DNA of 64,000 nucleotides from Streptomyces mirabilis (GCF_039503195.1 NZ_JBCJKP010000001.1:8060001-8124000), one strand, 5' to 3'; positions 44,258 to 53,944 are shown, counted from the stretch's first letter. The notes: generated by a model not told the origin, from the letters alone. Numbers and translations: made by a program.

Positions 44258-45511
44258 GTGAGTGGTGACGATCCGGTGCCGGCGGCACCCGTTCTGCCCG
44301 GGCGGCGCTGGCTGCTGCCGTCGGCCGTGGTCGCGGAGCTCGACCCCGAGCGGACGGGTCGGGGCGGGCGCCCCCGGCGTACCGCGCGTGACTGGATGGT
44401 CGACTTCGGCTGCTTCGTGCTGGCCGTCGTCATCGGGGCGATGGCCGCGCACACGCTGACCCGCGACCCGGACACCCCGCACGCCCTCGCCGTCGTCGAC
44501 CAGTGGATCGGCGGCCTCGCCTGCTTCGCCGTGTGGTCGCGCCGCCGGTGGCCGCTGGGGCTGGCCGTGGCGATGATCCCCGTCGGACTGCTCTCGAACA
44601 CCGCGGGCGGCGCAGGACTGGTCGCCCTCTTCACGCTCGCCGTGCACCGGCCACTCAAGTACGTGGGCTGGGTCGCCGGTCTCCAGCTCGCCCTGCTTCC
44701 GGTCTACTTCTGGCTGCGGCCCGATCCCGATCTGTCCTACGCCGCCGCCATCGCCGTCACCACGCTGCTGACCCTGGCGGTCGTCGGCTGGGGCATGTTC
44801 GTACGGTCCAAGCGGCAGCTCATGCTGAGTCTGCGGGACCGGGCACGGCGGGCCGAGACGGAGGCCGCGCTGCGGGCCGAGCAGGCGCAGCGGCTGGCGC
44901 GCGAGGCGATCGCGCGCGAGATGCACGATGTGCTCGCGCACCGCCTGACGTTGTTGAGCGTGCACGCGGGGGCGTTGGAGTTCCGGCCGGACGCGCCTCG
45001 CGAGGAGGTCGCGCGGGCCGCCGGGGTGATCCGGGAGAGCGCGCACGAGGCCCTGCAGGATCTGCGGGAGATCATCGGGGTGCTGCGGGCGGGTGACTCC
45101 GACGACGCGGGGCGGCCGCAGCCGACGCTCGGCGCGTTGGACGCGCTGGTCTCCGAGTCGCGTGAGGCGGGGATGAAGGTGGCCCTCGATCTGCGGGTCG
45201 CCGATGCCGCGACTGTGCCCGCGTCCGTCGGGCGGACCGTGTATCGCATCGCCCAGGAAGGGCTGACGAACGCCCGTAAGCATGCTCCGGGGGCCGAGGT
45301 CACGGTGGGTGTCTCGGGGGCCCCGGGTGACGGTGTGAGTGTGTCCGTGCGCAACCCCGCTCCTCCGGGAGAGGTACCGCATGTGCCGGGTTCCGGGCAG
45401 GGGCTGATCGGACTGACCGAGCGGGCCACTCTGGCCGGGGGGCGTCTGGAGCACGGGTCCGACGGGGGTGGGGGCTTCTTGGTGCGGGCGTGGCTGCCGT
45501 GGGGTGGGTGA
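44258..45511 (+). CDS. Two-component sensor histidine kinase (NarL-partner type)
   Basis: 417 residues. Four to five N-terminal membrane helices (about 45-185), a coiled stretch, a HisKA_3 dimerisation motif with phosphorylated His223 (REMHDVLAHRL), and an HATPase domain with the N box QEGLTNARKHAPG and the G box GQGLIGLTERATL. A TAGTTT hexamer (44245-44250) ends 7 nt before GTG 44258 and no ribosome binding site is seen, so a leaderless message is likely; TTG at 44249 is therefore less probable. Its partner is surely the response regulator at 46756, though an aldo/keto reductase on the other strand separates them. Confidence 0.92.
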   Translation: MSGDDPVPAAPVLPGRRWLLPSAVVAELDPERTGRGGRPRRTARDWMVDFGCFVLAVVIGAMAAHTLTRDPDTPHALAVVDQWIGGLACFAVWSRRRWPLGLAVAMIPVGLLSNTAGGAGLVALFTLAVHRPLKYVGWVAGLQLALLPVYFWLRPDPDLSYAAAIAVTTLLTLAVVGWGMFVRSKRQLMLSLRDRARRAETEAALRAEQAQRLAREAIAREMHDVLAHRLTLLSVHAGALEFRPDAPREEVARAAGVIRESAHEALQDLREIIGVLRAGDSDDAGRPQPTLGALDALVSESREAGMKVALDLRVADAATVPASVGRTVYRIAQEGLTNARKHAPGAEVTVGVSGAPGDGVSVSVRNPAPPGEVPHVPGSGQGLIGLTERATLAGGRLEHGSDGGGGFLVRAWLPWGG

Positions 45512-45519
45512 GCGTGGGC

Positions 45520-45588
45520 GTGTGCCCGCGGTTGCGTGGGGGAGCGTGAGGTGCGCCCGCGGTGCGTGATGTCCGCCCGTGGTTGCGG
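45520..45588. repeat. Three imperfect GTGxGCCCGCGGTTGCGTG repeats
   Basis: Copies at 45520-45538, 45550-45568 and 45570-45588 in the gap between convergent kinase and reductase genes. Spacing 30 and 20 bp. No function evident. Confidence 0.4.
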
Positions 45589-45612
45589 GGCGGGGCCGTG
45601 GCTGCCGGTGTG

Positions 45613-46641
45613 TCAGGGGGTGCGGGGGATCACTCGGTGGCCCGCGGTGCCGTAGACCCAGCTCGATGTCTCGTTGATGAAGTCTGTCGGGAAGCCTGTG
45701 CGGAAGGCCGTGGCCTCCTCCAGGCCGGTCAGTACGTGGTCGGGGAGGGTGAGTTCGCTCGCGCCCAGGTTGTCGGTGAGCTGGGTGACATGGCGGGCGC
45801 CGATGATGGGGTGGACGGTGGGGGAGTGGGCCATGGTCCAGGCGATGGCCACCTGGGCCGGGGAGGCGCCGAGTTCGTCGGCCGCCGACCGGACCGCTTC
45901 GGCCACCGTCCGTTCGAGTTCCCCGATCGCCTCGGGGGAGAGGCGGGTCGCCGTGCCGGGGGCCACACCGCCCGGACGTGTGTACTTGCCCGACAGGACG
46001 CCGTTGTGCAGCGGACTCCACGCGGCCACCGACATGCCGAGGGTCTCCGCCATGGGGAGGAGCTCGCGCTCCGCGTCGCGGCTGAGCAGGCTGTAGGGCA
46101 CCTGGAGCGCGGCGAAGGGGGACCAACCCCGCCACTCGGCAAGGGTGTTGGCCCGCGAGACCACCCAGGCGGGCGCGTCCGAGATGCCCACGTACAGGAC
46201 CTTGCCGGACCGTACGGCGTCGTCCAGGGCGCGCATGGTCTCCTCGACCGGCGTGTTCCGGTCCCAGATGTGCACCCAGTAGACGTCGATGTAGTCCGTG
46301 TCGAGGCGCCGCAGGCTCGTCTCCAGGGAGAGGGCGAGGTTCTTGCGGTGGTTCCCGGCGGCGTTCGGGTCGGTGCCGTCACGGGAGACGGTGTACTTGG
46401 TGGAGAGGACGAAACGGTCGCGTCGGCCTCTGAGTAACTCCCCCACGATCTCCTCGCTGGCGCCGCCGCGGTAGTTGACGGCCGTGTCCACCACGTTGCC
46501 GCCCGCCTCCGCGTACGCGTCGAGGATCCGCGCGCACTCCTCCTTCGGCGCCCCCACCCCGCCCTGCTCCCCGAACGTCATGGCACCGAGGAACAGCTCC
46601 GAGACGCGCAGGCCGGTCCTGCCCAAGAGCCGATAGCGCAC
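45613..46641 (-). CDS. Aldo/keto reductase
   Basis: 342 residues, NADPH-dependent (alpha/beta)8 barrel of the YdhF/voltage-gated-beta-subunit-like group. Catalytic tetrad is visible: Asp in VVDTAVNYRGGAS with the tyrosine following, Lys in VLSTKYTV, His in VYWVHIWDR. NADP-binding end RSAADELGASPAQVAIAWTMAHSPTVHPIIGAR. GTG at 46641 follows GAGGAGTTCA. Lies inside the two-component system on the opposite strand; a metabolic link is not evident. Convergent with the sensor kinase gene, divergent from the response regulator. Confidence 0.92.
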   Translation of the reverse strand: MRYRLLGRTGLRVSELFLGAMTFGEQGGVGAPKEECARILDAYAEAGGNVVDTAVNYRGGASEEIVGELLRGRRDRFVLSTKYTVSRDGTDPNAAGNHRKNLALSLETSLRRLDTDYIDVYWVHIWDRNTPVEETMRALDDAVRSGKVLYVGISDAPAWVVSRANTLAEWRGWSPFAALQVPYSLLSRDAERELLPMAETLGMSVAAWSPLHNGVLSGKYTRPGGVAPGTATRLSPEAIGELERTVAEAVRSAADELGASPAQVAIAWTMAHSPTVHPIIGARHVTQLTDNLGASELTLPDHVLTGLEEATAFRTGFPTDFINETSSWVYGTAGHRVIPRTP

Positions 46642-46755
46642 TGAACTCCTCACTCCCGGGAGAGACCCCGTCGAGACTGTCCTGGCGGCCGACGGTAGTC
46701 GTTCGTCGCGGTCGAGGCGTGGGTAATGCCCCGGCGGGCACCTACGGTAGGCACC

Positions 46756-47430
46756 ATGAATGCGATCCGGCTGCTTCTCGTCGACGACGATCCGCTGGTC
46801 AGGGCCGGCCTGTCCTTCATGATGGGCGGCGCCGACGACATCGAGATCGTCGGCGAGGCCGCGGACGGCGGCGAGGTCGAGGCGCTCGTCGACCGCACCC
46901 GCCCGGACGTCGTCCTGATGGACATCCGGATGCCGGTGATCGACGGACTCACGGCCACCGAACGGCTGCGAGGGCGCGAGAACGCGCCGCAGGTCGTGGT
47001 CCTCACCACGTTTCACGCCGACGACCAGGTGCTGCGGGCGCTGCGCGCGGGTGCCGCCGGGTTCGTCCTCAAGGACACGCCGCCTGTGCAGATCCTCGAC
47101 GCGGTACGCCGGGTCGCGGCCGGTGACCCCGTGCTCTCGCCCGCCGTCACCCGCCAGTTGATGGAGCACGCGGCCGGTGGGGCGCCGGGCGGGCGGCGCA
47201 CCGGCGCTCGGGACCGGATCGGCGCGCTCAACGACCGTGAACGCGAGGTCGCCGTGGCCGTCGGCCAGGGCTCCTCCAACGCCGAGATCGCCGCCGAGCT
47301 GTACATGAGCGTCGCCACCGTCAAGACCCATGTCTCACGGATCCTCGCCAAGCTCGGCCTCAACAACCGTGTGCAGATCGCACTGTTGACGTACGACGCG
47401 GGACTCCTGGAGGGAGACGACGGGCACTGA
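46756..47430 (+). CDS. NarL/LuxR-type response regulator
   Basis: 224 residues. Receiver domain with phospho-acceptor Asp56 (VLMDIRMP), acidic pocket VDDDPL and the conserved Lys in GFVLKDTP; C-terminal LuxR HTH with LNDREREVAVAVGQGSSNAEIAAELYMSVATVKTHVSRILAKLGLNNRVQ. A TACGGT hexamer (46743-46748) is 7 nt before ATG 46756 with no ribosome binding site, so probably leaderless. Partner of the kinase at 44258. The P450 gene starts 41 bp after its stop and may be co-transcribed. Confidence 0.94.
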   Translation: MNAIRLLLVDDDPLVRAGLSFMMGGADDIEIVGEAADGGEVEALVDRTRPDVVLMDIRMPVIDGLTATERLRGRENAPQVVVLTTFHADDQVLRALRAGAAGFVLKDTPPVQILDAVRRVAAGDPVLSPAVTRQLMEHAAGGAPGGRRTGARDRIGALNDREREVAVAVGQGSSNAEIAAELYMSVATVKTHVSRILAKLGLNNRVQIALLTYDAGLLEGDDGH

Positions 47431-47471
47431 GCGTGGCGCCCGCGCGTTGGAAGGACAACGGGAGGGGGACC

Positions 47472-48644
47472 ATGATCGATCTGGGCGAGTACGGCGCGGG
47501 GTTCACGCGGGACCCGTATCCGGTGTACGCGGCGCTGCGCGAGCGCGGCCCCGTCCACTGGGTGCGGACACCGCAGCCGGGCGCGTACGAGGGCTGGCTC
47601 GTCGTCGGCTACGAGGAGGCGCGGGCCGCTCTAGCCGACCCGAGGCTCTCCAAGGACACGAGGAGAGGGGGGTGGAGTTCGCTCGAAGAAGAGCTGATGG
47701 GCCGGTATGTGCTGATCGCCGACCCGCCGGAGCACACCCGGCTGCGCTCCCTCGTCACGGGCGCGTTCACCATGCGGCGGGTGGAGGCGCTGCGCCCGCG
47801 CGTCCAGCAGATCACCGACGAACTGCTGGACGAGATGCTGCCGAAGGGGAGAGCCGACCTCGTCGACTCGTTCGCCTATCCGCTGCCGATCACCGTCATC
47901 TGCGAGCTGCTCGGCGTCCCGGACATCGACCGGGTGGCGTTCCGCGCGATGTCGAACGAGATCGTGACGCCGACCGATGGAGACTCCGAGCTGGCCGCCG
48001 TCCGGCAGCTGGCCGCCTATCTCGATGAGCTGATCGAGGACAAGCGGTGCACGGCACCCGGCGACGACCTGCTCAGCGACCTCATCCGCACCCGGGCCGA
48101 GGACGGCGACCGGCTCTCCCGTGCCGAGTTGCGCGGGATGGCGTTCATCCTGCTGGTCGCGGGCCACGAGACCACGGTCAACTTGATCACGAACGGTGTG
48201 CACGCCCTGCTCACCCACCCCGACCAGCTCGCCGCGCTGCGGGCCGACATGACGCTCCTCGACGGCGCGGTGGAGGAGGTGCTGCGCTTCGAGGGACCGG
48301 TGGAGACCGCGACGTACCGCTATGCGGCGGAGCCGTTGGAGATCGGTGGCAGGGCCATCGCGGCGGGTGACCCGGTGATGATCGGGCTCGACGCCGCGAA
48401 CCGTGACGCTGCGCGCTGCCCGGATCCGGACCGCTTCGACATCCACCGCGCCCCGCAGGGCCATCTCTCCTTCGGGCACGGCATCCACTACTGCCTGGGT
48501 GCGCCGCTGGCCCGTCTCGAAGCCCGGGTCGCGCTGTGCTCCCTGCTGGAGAGATGCCCGGATCTCGCGCTGGACGGGCCCCCTGGTGACTGGCTCTCGG
48601 GCATGCTGATGCGCGGTCTGCGCAGCCTGCCGGTGCGCTGGTGA
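47472..48644 (+). CDS. Cytochrome P450
   Basis: 390 residues, CYP105/CYP107-like bacterial class I enzyme. I-helix LLVAGHETTVNLITNG with the acid-alcohol pair, K-helix ExxR (EEVLRFEGPVETATYR), and haem loop FGHGIHYCLGAPLARLEA with ligand Cys341. No ferredoxin or reductase gene adjoins, so redox partners must be shared. ATG at 47472 is preceded by GGAGGGGG. Downstream of the response regulator by 41 bp on the same strand, so regulation by the two-component system is plausible. Substrate unknown. Confidence 0.94.
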   Translation: MIDLGEYGAGFTRDPYPVYAALRERGPVHWVRTPQPGAYEGWLVVGYEEARAALADPRLSKDTRRGGWSSLEEELMGRYVLIADPPEHTRLRSLVTGAFTMRRVEALRPRVQQITDELLDEMLPKGRADLVDSFAYPLPITVICELLGVPDIDRVAFRAMSNEIVTPTDGDSELAAVRQLAAYLDELIEDKRCTAPGDDLLSDLIRTRAEDGDRLSRAELRGMAFILLVAGHETTVNLITNGVHALLTHPDQLAALRADMTLLDGAVEEVLRFEGPVETATYRYAAEPLEIGGRAIAAGDPVMIGLDAANRDAARCPDPDRFDIHRAPQGHLSFGHGIHYCLGAPLARLEARVALCSLLERCPDLALDGPPGDWLSGMLMRGLRSLPVRW

Positions 48645-48722
48645 GTGGTGGTGCGTGGGGGGAGTGAGTGGAGGGGTGACGGTGGTGCGGTTTCGGGCGG
48701 GGAGCGGCACCGATGCGTTCGC

Positions 48723-49733
48723 TCAGTCCCGTCTGCCGGGGATCTCCGCCAGATACACCGGGCGTCTCTCCAGCCGCGACAGCTCGCAGGCCTCGGCGAT
48801 GCGCAGGGCGTGCAGGGCCTCCTGCCCGTCGCAGGGGTTGGCGCGTTCGCCGCGCACGACGTCGACGAAGGCGGCGAGCTCGGCCTCGTAGGCAGGGCCG
48901 AAGCGCTCCAGGAAACCGGTCCACGGCTTGTCGGCGGCCGGCGGTCCGGCCGGTTCGGTGGAGGCGATGGGCGTACGGTCGTCCAGGCCGACGCCGATCT
49001 GGTCCAGCTCGCCGGCCAGCTCCATGCGTACGTCGTAGCCCGCGCCGTTCAGCCGGGTCGCGGTCGCCGTGGCGAGCGTGCCGTCGTCCAGGGTGAGGAC
49101 GGCGGCGGCCGTGTCGATGTCGTGCGCCTCACGGAACATCGAGGGCCCGGCGTCGGAGCCCATGGCGTACACCTCGACGACCTCGCGGCCGGTGATCCAG
49201 CGCAGCATGTCGAAGTCGTGGACGAGGCAGTCGCGGTACATGCCGCCGGAGATCGGGAGGTACGCGGCCGGGGGCGGCGACTGGTCGGAGGTCATCGCGC
49301 GGATGGTGTGCAGCCGTCCGAGCCGCCCCGAGCGCACCGCCTCCCGCGCGGTCGCGTAGCCCGTGTCGAAGCGGCGCTGGAAGCCCAGCTGCAGGACCGT
49401 GCCGGCCGCGTCGACCTCGGCGAGCGCGGACAGCGTGCCCGGCAGATCGACGGCGATGGGCTTCTCGCAGAACACCGGGAGCCCCATGCGCGCTGCCCTA
49501 CCGATCAGTTCGCCGTGCGCCGAGGTGGCCGCCGTGATCACCACGGCGTCCACGCCCCAGGTGAAGATCTCGTCCACGCTGGGTGCCGCCGTGGCGCCCA
49601 ACCGGTCCGCGACCGCATGTGCCCTCACCGAGTCCGCGTCCGTGACGATGAGGGAGCCGACCTCGCGGTGGCGGTTGAGAACGGTCGCGTTAAATGTACC
49701 GATTCGACCCGTTCCGATAAGTCCGATGCGCAT
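48723..49733 (-). CDS. Gfo/Idh/MocA-family dehydrogenase (inositol 2-dehydrogenase-like)
   Basis: 336 residues. N-terminal NAD-binding Rossmann fold MRIGLIGTGRIGTFNATVL, EKPIAVD with the conserved lysine, and a C-terminal domain with GGMYRDCLVHDFDMLRWI, where Asp and His match the inositol dehydrogenase active site. Likely oxidises a cyclitol or sugar. ATG at 49733. Divergent from the GntR regulator and close to a CUT2 sugar ABC operon and ROK kinase, together forming a sugar or polyol use locus. Substrate assignment is only by family. Confidence 0.9.
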   Translation of the reverse strand: MRIGLIGTGRIGTFNATVLNRHREVGSLIVTDADSVRAHAVADRLGATAAPSVDEIFTWGVDAVVITAATSAHGELIGRAARMGLPVFCEKPIAVDLPGTLSALAEVDAAGTVLQLGFQRRFDTGYATAREAVRSGRLGRLHTIRAMTSDQSPPPAAYLPISGGMYRDCLVHDFDMLRWITGREVVEVYAMGSDAGPSMFREAHDIDTAAAVLTLDDGTLATATATRLNGAGYDVRMELAGELDQIGVGLDDRTPIASTEPAGPPAADKPWTGFLERFGPAYEAELAAFVDVVRGERANPCDGQEALHALRIAEACELSRLERRPVYLAEIPGRRD

Positions 49734-49773
49734 GGGAACAAAGTGCGGGCCCACCAGGCACGCTGTCAATGCT

Positions 49774-49785
49774 TTGTCCGGACAA
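49774..49785. promoter_or_regulatory. Palindrome TTGTCCGGACAA, likely GntR operator
   Basis: Perfect 12-bp palindrome between the divergent dehydrogenase and GntR genes, 41 bp from the dehydrogenase start. Suggests autoregulation and control of both genes. Confidence 0.65.
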
Positions 49786-49861
49786 TCGAACTACACAACT
49801 TCCCGTCAACATCTCCCGGAGCTACGCTCGGCCCGTGCCGAAACCAGAAGAGGATCCGACC

Positions 49862-50599
49862 GTGTCGCTCCAGCTCAGCGTCGACCGCAGCAGTCCGGTC
49901 CCGCTGTACTTCCAGCTCTCCCAACAGCTGGAGGCGGCGATCGAGCACGGGACCCTGACCCCGGGCAGCCTTCTCGGCAACGAGATCGAGCTCGCGGGGC
50001 GTCTCGGGCTGTCCCGACCCACGGTCCGTCAGGCCATCCAGTCCCTCGTCGACAAGGGTCTGCTGGTGCGCCGCCGTGGTGTCGGCACCCAGGTCGTGCA
50101 CAGCCAGGTCAAGCGGCCCCTGGAGCTCAGCAGTCTGTACGACGACCTGGAGGCGGCCGGGCAGCGTCCCGCGACCCGGGTGCTCGTCAACACCGTCGTA
50201 CCGGCGTCCGCCGAGGTCGCGGCCGCTCTGGGCGTGGCCGAGGGCAGTGACGTGCACCGGGTGGAGCGGCTGCGGCTCGCCCACGGGGAGCCGATGGCGT
50301 ACCTCTGCAACTATCTGCCCCCGGAGCTGCTGGAGCTGGACAGCGAGCAGATGGAGGCCACCGGGCTGTACCGGCTGATGCGGGCCGCGGGCATCACGCT
50401 GCACAGCGCCCGCCAGTCCGTCGGCGCCCGCGCGGCCACCGCGGAGGAGGGGGAGCGGCTCGGTGAGCCCGAGGGGGCACCGCTGCTCACCATGCAGCGC
50501 ACCACCTTCGACGACACCGGGCGCGCGGTCGAGTTCGGCAGTCACATGTACCGCGCCTCGCGCTACTCCTTCGAATTCCAGCTCCTCGTACGGCCGTGA
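49862..50599 (+). CDS. GntR/HutC-family regulator
   Basis: 245 residues. N-terminal winged helix PLYFQLSQQLEAAIEHGTLTPGSLLGNEIELAGRLGLSRPTVRQAIQSLVDKGLLVRRRGVGTQVV and a C-terminal UTRA ligand-binding domain (VHRVERLRLAHGEPMAYLCNYLPPEL...). GTG at 49862 follows AAGAGGA; GTG at 49835, 7 nt after a TACGCT box, is an alternative leaderless start. Sits between the dehydrogenase and the sugar ABC operon and likely controls both. Confidence 0.92.
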   Translation: MSLQLSVDRSSPVPLYFQLSQQLEAAIEHGTLTPGSLLGNEIELAGRLGLSRPTVRQAIQSLVDKGLLVRRRGVGTQVVHSQVKRPLELSSLYDDLEAAGQRPATRVLVNTVVPASAEVAAALGVAEGSDVHRVERLRLAHGEPMAYLCNYLPPELLELDSEQMEATGLYRLMRAAGITLHSARQSVGARAATAEEGERLGEPEGAPLLTMQRTTFDDTGRAVEFGSHMYRASRYSFEFQLLVRP

Positions 50600-50653
50600 A
50601 GCGGTCGTGAAGGGGTGGTGAACCGGCTTCGGCGAGGCTGAATTTGAATCGTA

Positions 50654-50703
50654 AGAATGTTCTAAAAAGTCCATTGACTGGTGTGCGGGCGCAAAGCTAG
50701 AAC
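50654..50703 (+). promoter_or_regulatory. Predicted promoter of the sugar ABC operon
   Basis: TTGACT (50674-50679), 18-bp spacer, TAGAAC (50698-50703), leader about 40 nt. A short palindrome AGAATGTTCT (50654-50663) lies just upstream of the -35. Confidence 0.65.
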
Positions 50704-50748
50704 TCCCCTCAGCCGCAAAGGTGCGGCGGAAAAGAGGGTGTTCCGACC

Positions 50749-51741
50749 ATGCGTACAGCCCGAACGGCAGCGGCGGTGATCGCCGTGATCGCGCTCGCGG
50801 CCGGCTGCAGCAACTCCGGTGGCAAGGACTCCGAGAACAGGGCGAGCGCCGGCGGGAGCGGCGGCAAGGCCGCGGGTACGCCCCGTCTGAAGATCGCGAT
50901 GGTGACGCACTCCGGCGAGGGTGACACCTTCTGGGACATCGTGCAGAGCGGCGCCAAGCAGGCGGCGAGCAAGGACAACGTCGACTTCCTGTACTCGAAC
51001 GACAAGGAAGCGGGCGGGCAGGCCCAGCTCGTTCAGGCCGCCATCGACAAGAAGGTCGACGGGATCGTCGTCACCCTGGCCAAGCCCGATGCCATGAAGG
51101 ACGTCCTCGCCAAGGCCGAACAGGCGGGTATCCCGGTCGTCACGATCAACTCCGGTGCCGAGTTCTCCAAGCGGTTCGGGGCGCTCGCGCACTTCGGCCA
51201 GGACGAGTCGGTCGCCGGTGAGGCCGTCGGCGAGGAGCTGAACAACCGGGGCCTGAAGAAGGCCGTCTGCGTCATCCACGAGCAGGGCAACGTCTCGCTG
51301 GAGCAGCGCTGCGCGGGCGTGAAGAAGACCTTCAAGGGCACGCTCGAGAACCTCAACGTCGACGGCACCAACGCCCCCGCCACCCAGTCCTCCGTCGAGG
51401 CGAAGCTCCAGGCCACGAAGGGTATCGACGCCGTCGTCACCCTGGGCGCCCCGATCGCCGCCGTCGCGGTGAAGGCCAAGGCCGACGCGGGCAGCAAGGC
51501 GGAGATAGACACCTTCGACCTGAACGCGGAGGTGGTCAAGCGCCTCCAGGCCAAGGAGGTCGGCTTCGCGGTCGACCAGCAGCCCTACCTCCAGGGGTAC
51601 GAGGCCATCGACATGCTGTGGCTCTACAAGACCAACGGCGACATCCTCGGCGGCGGCAAGACGGTCCTGACCGGCCCGGCCATCATCACCGAGAAGGACG
51701 CCTCGACCCTCGAGAAGTACACCGCGCGCGGGACCCGCTGA
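50749..51741 (+). CDS. Sugar ABC transporter substrate-binding lipoprotein 1 (CUT2 type)
   Basis: 330 residues. Signal peptide ending in the lipobox LAAGC (Cys20), Gly/Ser linker, then a periplasmic-binding-protein type 1 fold like ribose/fructose/inositol receptors: [77 protein letters not shown]. Anchored on the outer face of the membrane. First gene of a four-gene operon; a closely related copy follows. Confidence 0.92.
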   Translation: MRTARTAAAVIAVIALAAGCSNSGGKDSENRASAGGSGGKAAGTPRLKIAMVTHSGEGDTFWDIVQSGAKQAASKDNVDFLYSNDKEAGGQAQLVQAAIDKKVDGIVVTLAKPDAMKDVLAKAEQAGIPVVTINSGAEFSKRFGALAHFGQDESVAGEAVGEELNNRGLKKAVCVIHEQGNVSLEQRCAGVKKTFKGTLENLNVDGTNAPATQSSVEAKLQATKGIDAVVTLGAPIAAVAVKAKADAGSKAEIDTFDLNAEVVKRLQAKEVGFAVDQQPYLQGYEAIDMLWLYKTNGDILGGGKTVLTGPAIITEKDASTLEKYTARGTR

Positions 51742-51779
51742 TGGGGTGCACGATCCCAGTGTTCGATACTTGGGCGTTT

Positions 51780-51846
51780 GGGGCCGGCGAGATGTCGGCC
51801 CCCGGGGCCTGCGGAATGGCCCGCCGGGCCGCTTCGCGGGCCCCGG
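51780..51846 (+). other. Tandem hairpins between the two binding-protein genes
   Basis: GGGGCCG (51780-51786) pairs with 51796-51802, and CCGGGGCC (51802-51809) with 51839-51846. In a 140-bp gap inside an operon these may stabilise the first message or reduce read-through, setting unequal amounts of binding protein and permease. Confidence 0.5.
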
Positions 51847-51881
51847 CGCACCAAAGAACACAGCAAGAAGGGCACGGCCTC

Positions 51882-52886
51882 GTGGCACGGACTCGGACCT
51901 GGGTAAGCATCGCGCTCGCAGGGGCGCTGGGGGTGTCCCTCGCGGGATGCAGCAGCACCGGCGGGAAGCGGGCCGAGGATGCCCGTAAGGCGGCGTCGGC
52001 CCAGGGCAGGGCCGCGGTGAACACGCCCAAGTGGACCTTCGCGATGATCACCCATTCGGGCGATGGCGACACGTTCTGGGACATCGTGCAGAACGGCGCC
52101 AAGCAGGCCGCGGTCAAGGACAACATCGACTTCCTGTACTCGCACAACGCCGAGGCGCAGCAGCAGGCGCAGCTCGTCGACGCCGCCGTGGACAAGCGGG
52201 TCGACGGCATCATCGTCACGCTGGCCAAGCCGGACGCGATGAAGGCCGCCGTGGCGCGCGCCGAGAAGGCCGGCATCCCCGTGATCACGGTGAACTCCGG
52301 CTCCGAGCAGTCCAAGGCGTTCGGCGCGCTCGCCCACATCGGGCAGGACGAGACGATCGCCGGTGAGGCGGTCGGCGAGGAGCTGAACAAGCGGGGCCGC
52401 AAGAAGGCCCTGTGCATCCTGCACGAGCAGGGCAACGTCGGCCACGAGCAGCGCTGTGCGGGTGTGAAGAGCACCTTCCACGGCACCGTGCAGAATCTCT
52501 ACGTCCAGGGCACCAGCATGCCCGACGTGCAGTCCTCCATCGGCGCCAAGCTGCAGGCCGACAGGTCCATCGACACGGTCGTCACGCTCGGCGCCCCGTA
52601 CGCGGACACCGCGGTGAAGGCGAAGGCCGACGCGGGCAGCAAGGCCGAGATCGACACCTTCGACCTGAACGCGAAGGTGGCCTCGGAGCTCAAGGACGGC
52701 ACACTCGGCTTCGCGGTCGACCAGCAGCCCTACCTCCAGGGGTACGAGGCCGTGGACCTGCTGTGGCTCTACAAGTACAACGCCGATGTCCTCGGCGGCG
52801 GCAAGCCGGTCCTCACCGGTCCGCAGATCATCACCAAGGATCAGGCCGCCGCGCTCGAGGAGTACACCAAGCGGGGGACCCGATGA
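51882..52886 (+). CDS. Sugar ABC transporter substrate-binding lipoprotein 2 (paralogue)
   Basis: 334 residues, highly similar along its length to the preceding protein (shared [35 protein letters not shown]...[40 protein letters not shown]). Lipobox LAGCS. Differences lie in the linker and in ligand-loop residues such as [10 protein letters not shown] against NSGAEFSKRF, so ligand preference may differ. GTG at 51882 has AGAAGGG 9 bp upstream. Its stop overlaps the permease ATG by 4 bp, so this copy, and not the first, is coupled to the permease. Confidence 0.92.
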   Translation: MARTRTWVSIALAGALGVSLAGCSSTGGKRAEDARKAASAQGRAAVNTPKWTFAMITHSGDGDTFWDIVQNGAKQAAVKDNIDFLYSHNAEAQQQAQLVDAAVDKRVDGIIVTLAKPDAMKAAVARAEKAGIPVITVNSGSEQSKAFGALAHIGQDETIAGEAVGEELNKRGRKKALCILHEQGNVGHEQRCAGVKSTFHGTVQNLYVQGTSMPDVQSSIGAKLQADRSIDTVVTLGAPYADTAVKAKADAGSKAEIDTFDLNAKVASELKDGTLGFAVDQQPYLQGYEAVDLLWLYKYNADVLGGGKPVLTGPQIITKDQAAALEEYTKRGTR

Positions 52887-53944
52887 GCGCCACTGCGCCT
52901 GCACCCGCGCCGTCGCCCGACACCAAGGTCGACGAGCGCCTCCTGAAGACCTCGCCCCTGCGCGGACTCATGGGACGGCCCGAGCTCGGCTCCGTGGTCG
53001 GCGCGATCGCGGTCTTCCTCTTCTTCGCGATCTTCGCCGACAGCTTCGTACGGGCCGCGAGCCTCAGCACGGTGCTGTACGCCTCCTCGACGATCGGCAT
53101 CATGGCCGTACCGGTCGCGCTGCTGATGATCGGCGGCGAGTTCGACCTCTCCGCGGGCGTCATGGTGACCAGCTCCGCGCTGATCTCCTCGATGTTCAGC
53201 TACCAGATGACCGCGAACGTCTGGGTCGGCGTCCTCGTCTCGCTGGTCGTCACGCTGGCGATCGGCGTCTTCAACGGCGTCATGCTGACCCGCACGGACC
53301 CGCCGAGCTTCATCATCACGCTCGGCACCTTCCTGATGCTGACCGGCATGAACCTCGGCTTCACCAAGCTGATCAGTGGCACGGTGTCCACGAAGTCGAT
53401 CTCCGACATGCAGGGCTTCTCCTCGGCCAGGGACGTCTTCGCCTCGACGTTCACCATCGGCGGCGTCGACTTCAAGATCACCATCCTGTGGTGGCTGGCC
53501 CTGGTCGTCGTCGCCACCTGGATCCTGCTGCGCACCCGCTTCGGCAACTGGATCTACGCCGTCGGCGGTGGCGAGGACGCGGCCCGCGCGGTCGGCGTCC
53601 CGGTCAACAAGACGAAGATCGGCCTCTACATGGGTGTCGCCTTCGGCGCCTGGATCTCCGGGCAGCACCTGCTGTTCTCGTTCGACGTCGTGCAGTCCGG
53701 CGAGGGCGTCGGCAACGAGCTGATCTACATCATCGCGGCCGTCATCGGCGGCTGTCTGATCACCGGCGGCTACGGCTCCGCGGTCGGCGCGGCGGTCGGC
53801 GCGCTGATCTTCGGCATGGTGAGCAAGGGCATCGTGTTCGCCGAGTGGAACCCGGACTGGTTCAAGTTCTTCCTGGGAGTGATGCTGCTCCTGGCGACCC
53901 TGCTCAACCACTGGGTCCGCAAGCGCGCGGAGGCGACGGCATGA
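52883..53944 (+). CDS. Sugar ABC transporter permease (CUT2 type)
   Basis: 353 residues with about 8-10 membrane helices, RbsC/FrcC-like: [22 protein letters not shown] is the characteristic CUT2 motif and [21 protein letters not shown] the cytoplasmic loop that contacts the ATPase. ATG overlaps the upstream stop (ATGA) and its own stop overlaps the ATPase start (ATGA), so permease and ATPase are made in step. Single permease gene, presumably a homodimer. Confidence 0.94.
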   Translation: MSATAPAPAPSPDTKVDERLLKTSPLRGLMGRPELGSVVGAIAVFLFFAIFADSFVRAASLSTVLYASSTIGIMAVPVALLMIGGEFDLSAGVMVTSSALISSMFSYQMTANVWVGVLVSLVVTLAIGVFNGVMLTRTDPPSFIITLGTFLMLTGMNLGFTKLISGTVSTKSISDMQGFSSARDVFASTFTIGGVDFKITILWWLALVVVATWILLRTRFGNWIYAVGGGEDAARAVGVPVNKTKIGLYMGVAFGAWISGQHLLFSFDVVQSGEGVGNELIYIIAAVIGGCLITGGYGSAVGAAVGALIFGMVSKGIVFAEWNPDWFKFFLGVMLLLATLLNHWVRKRAEATA

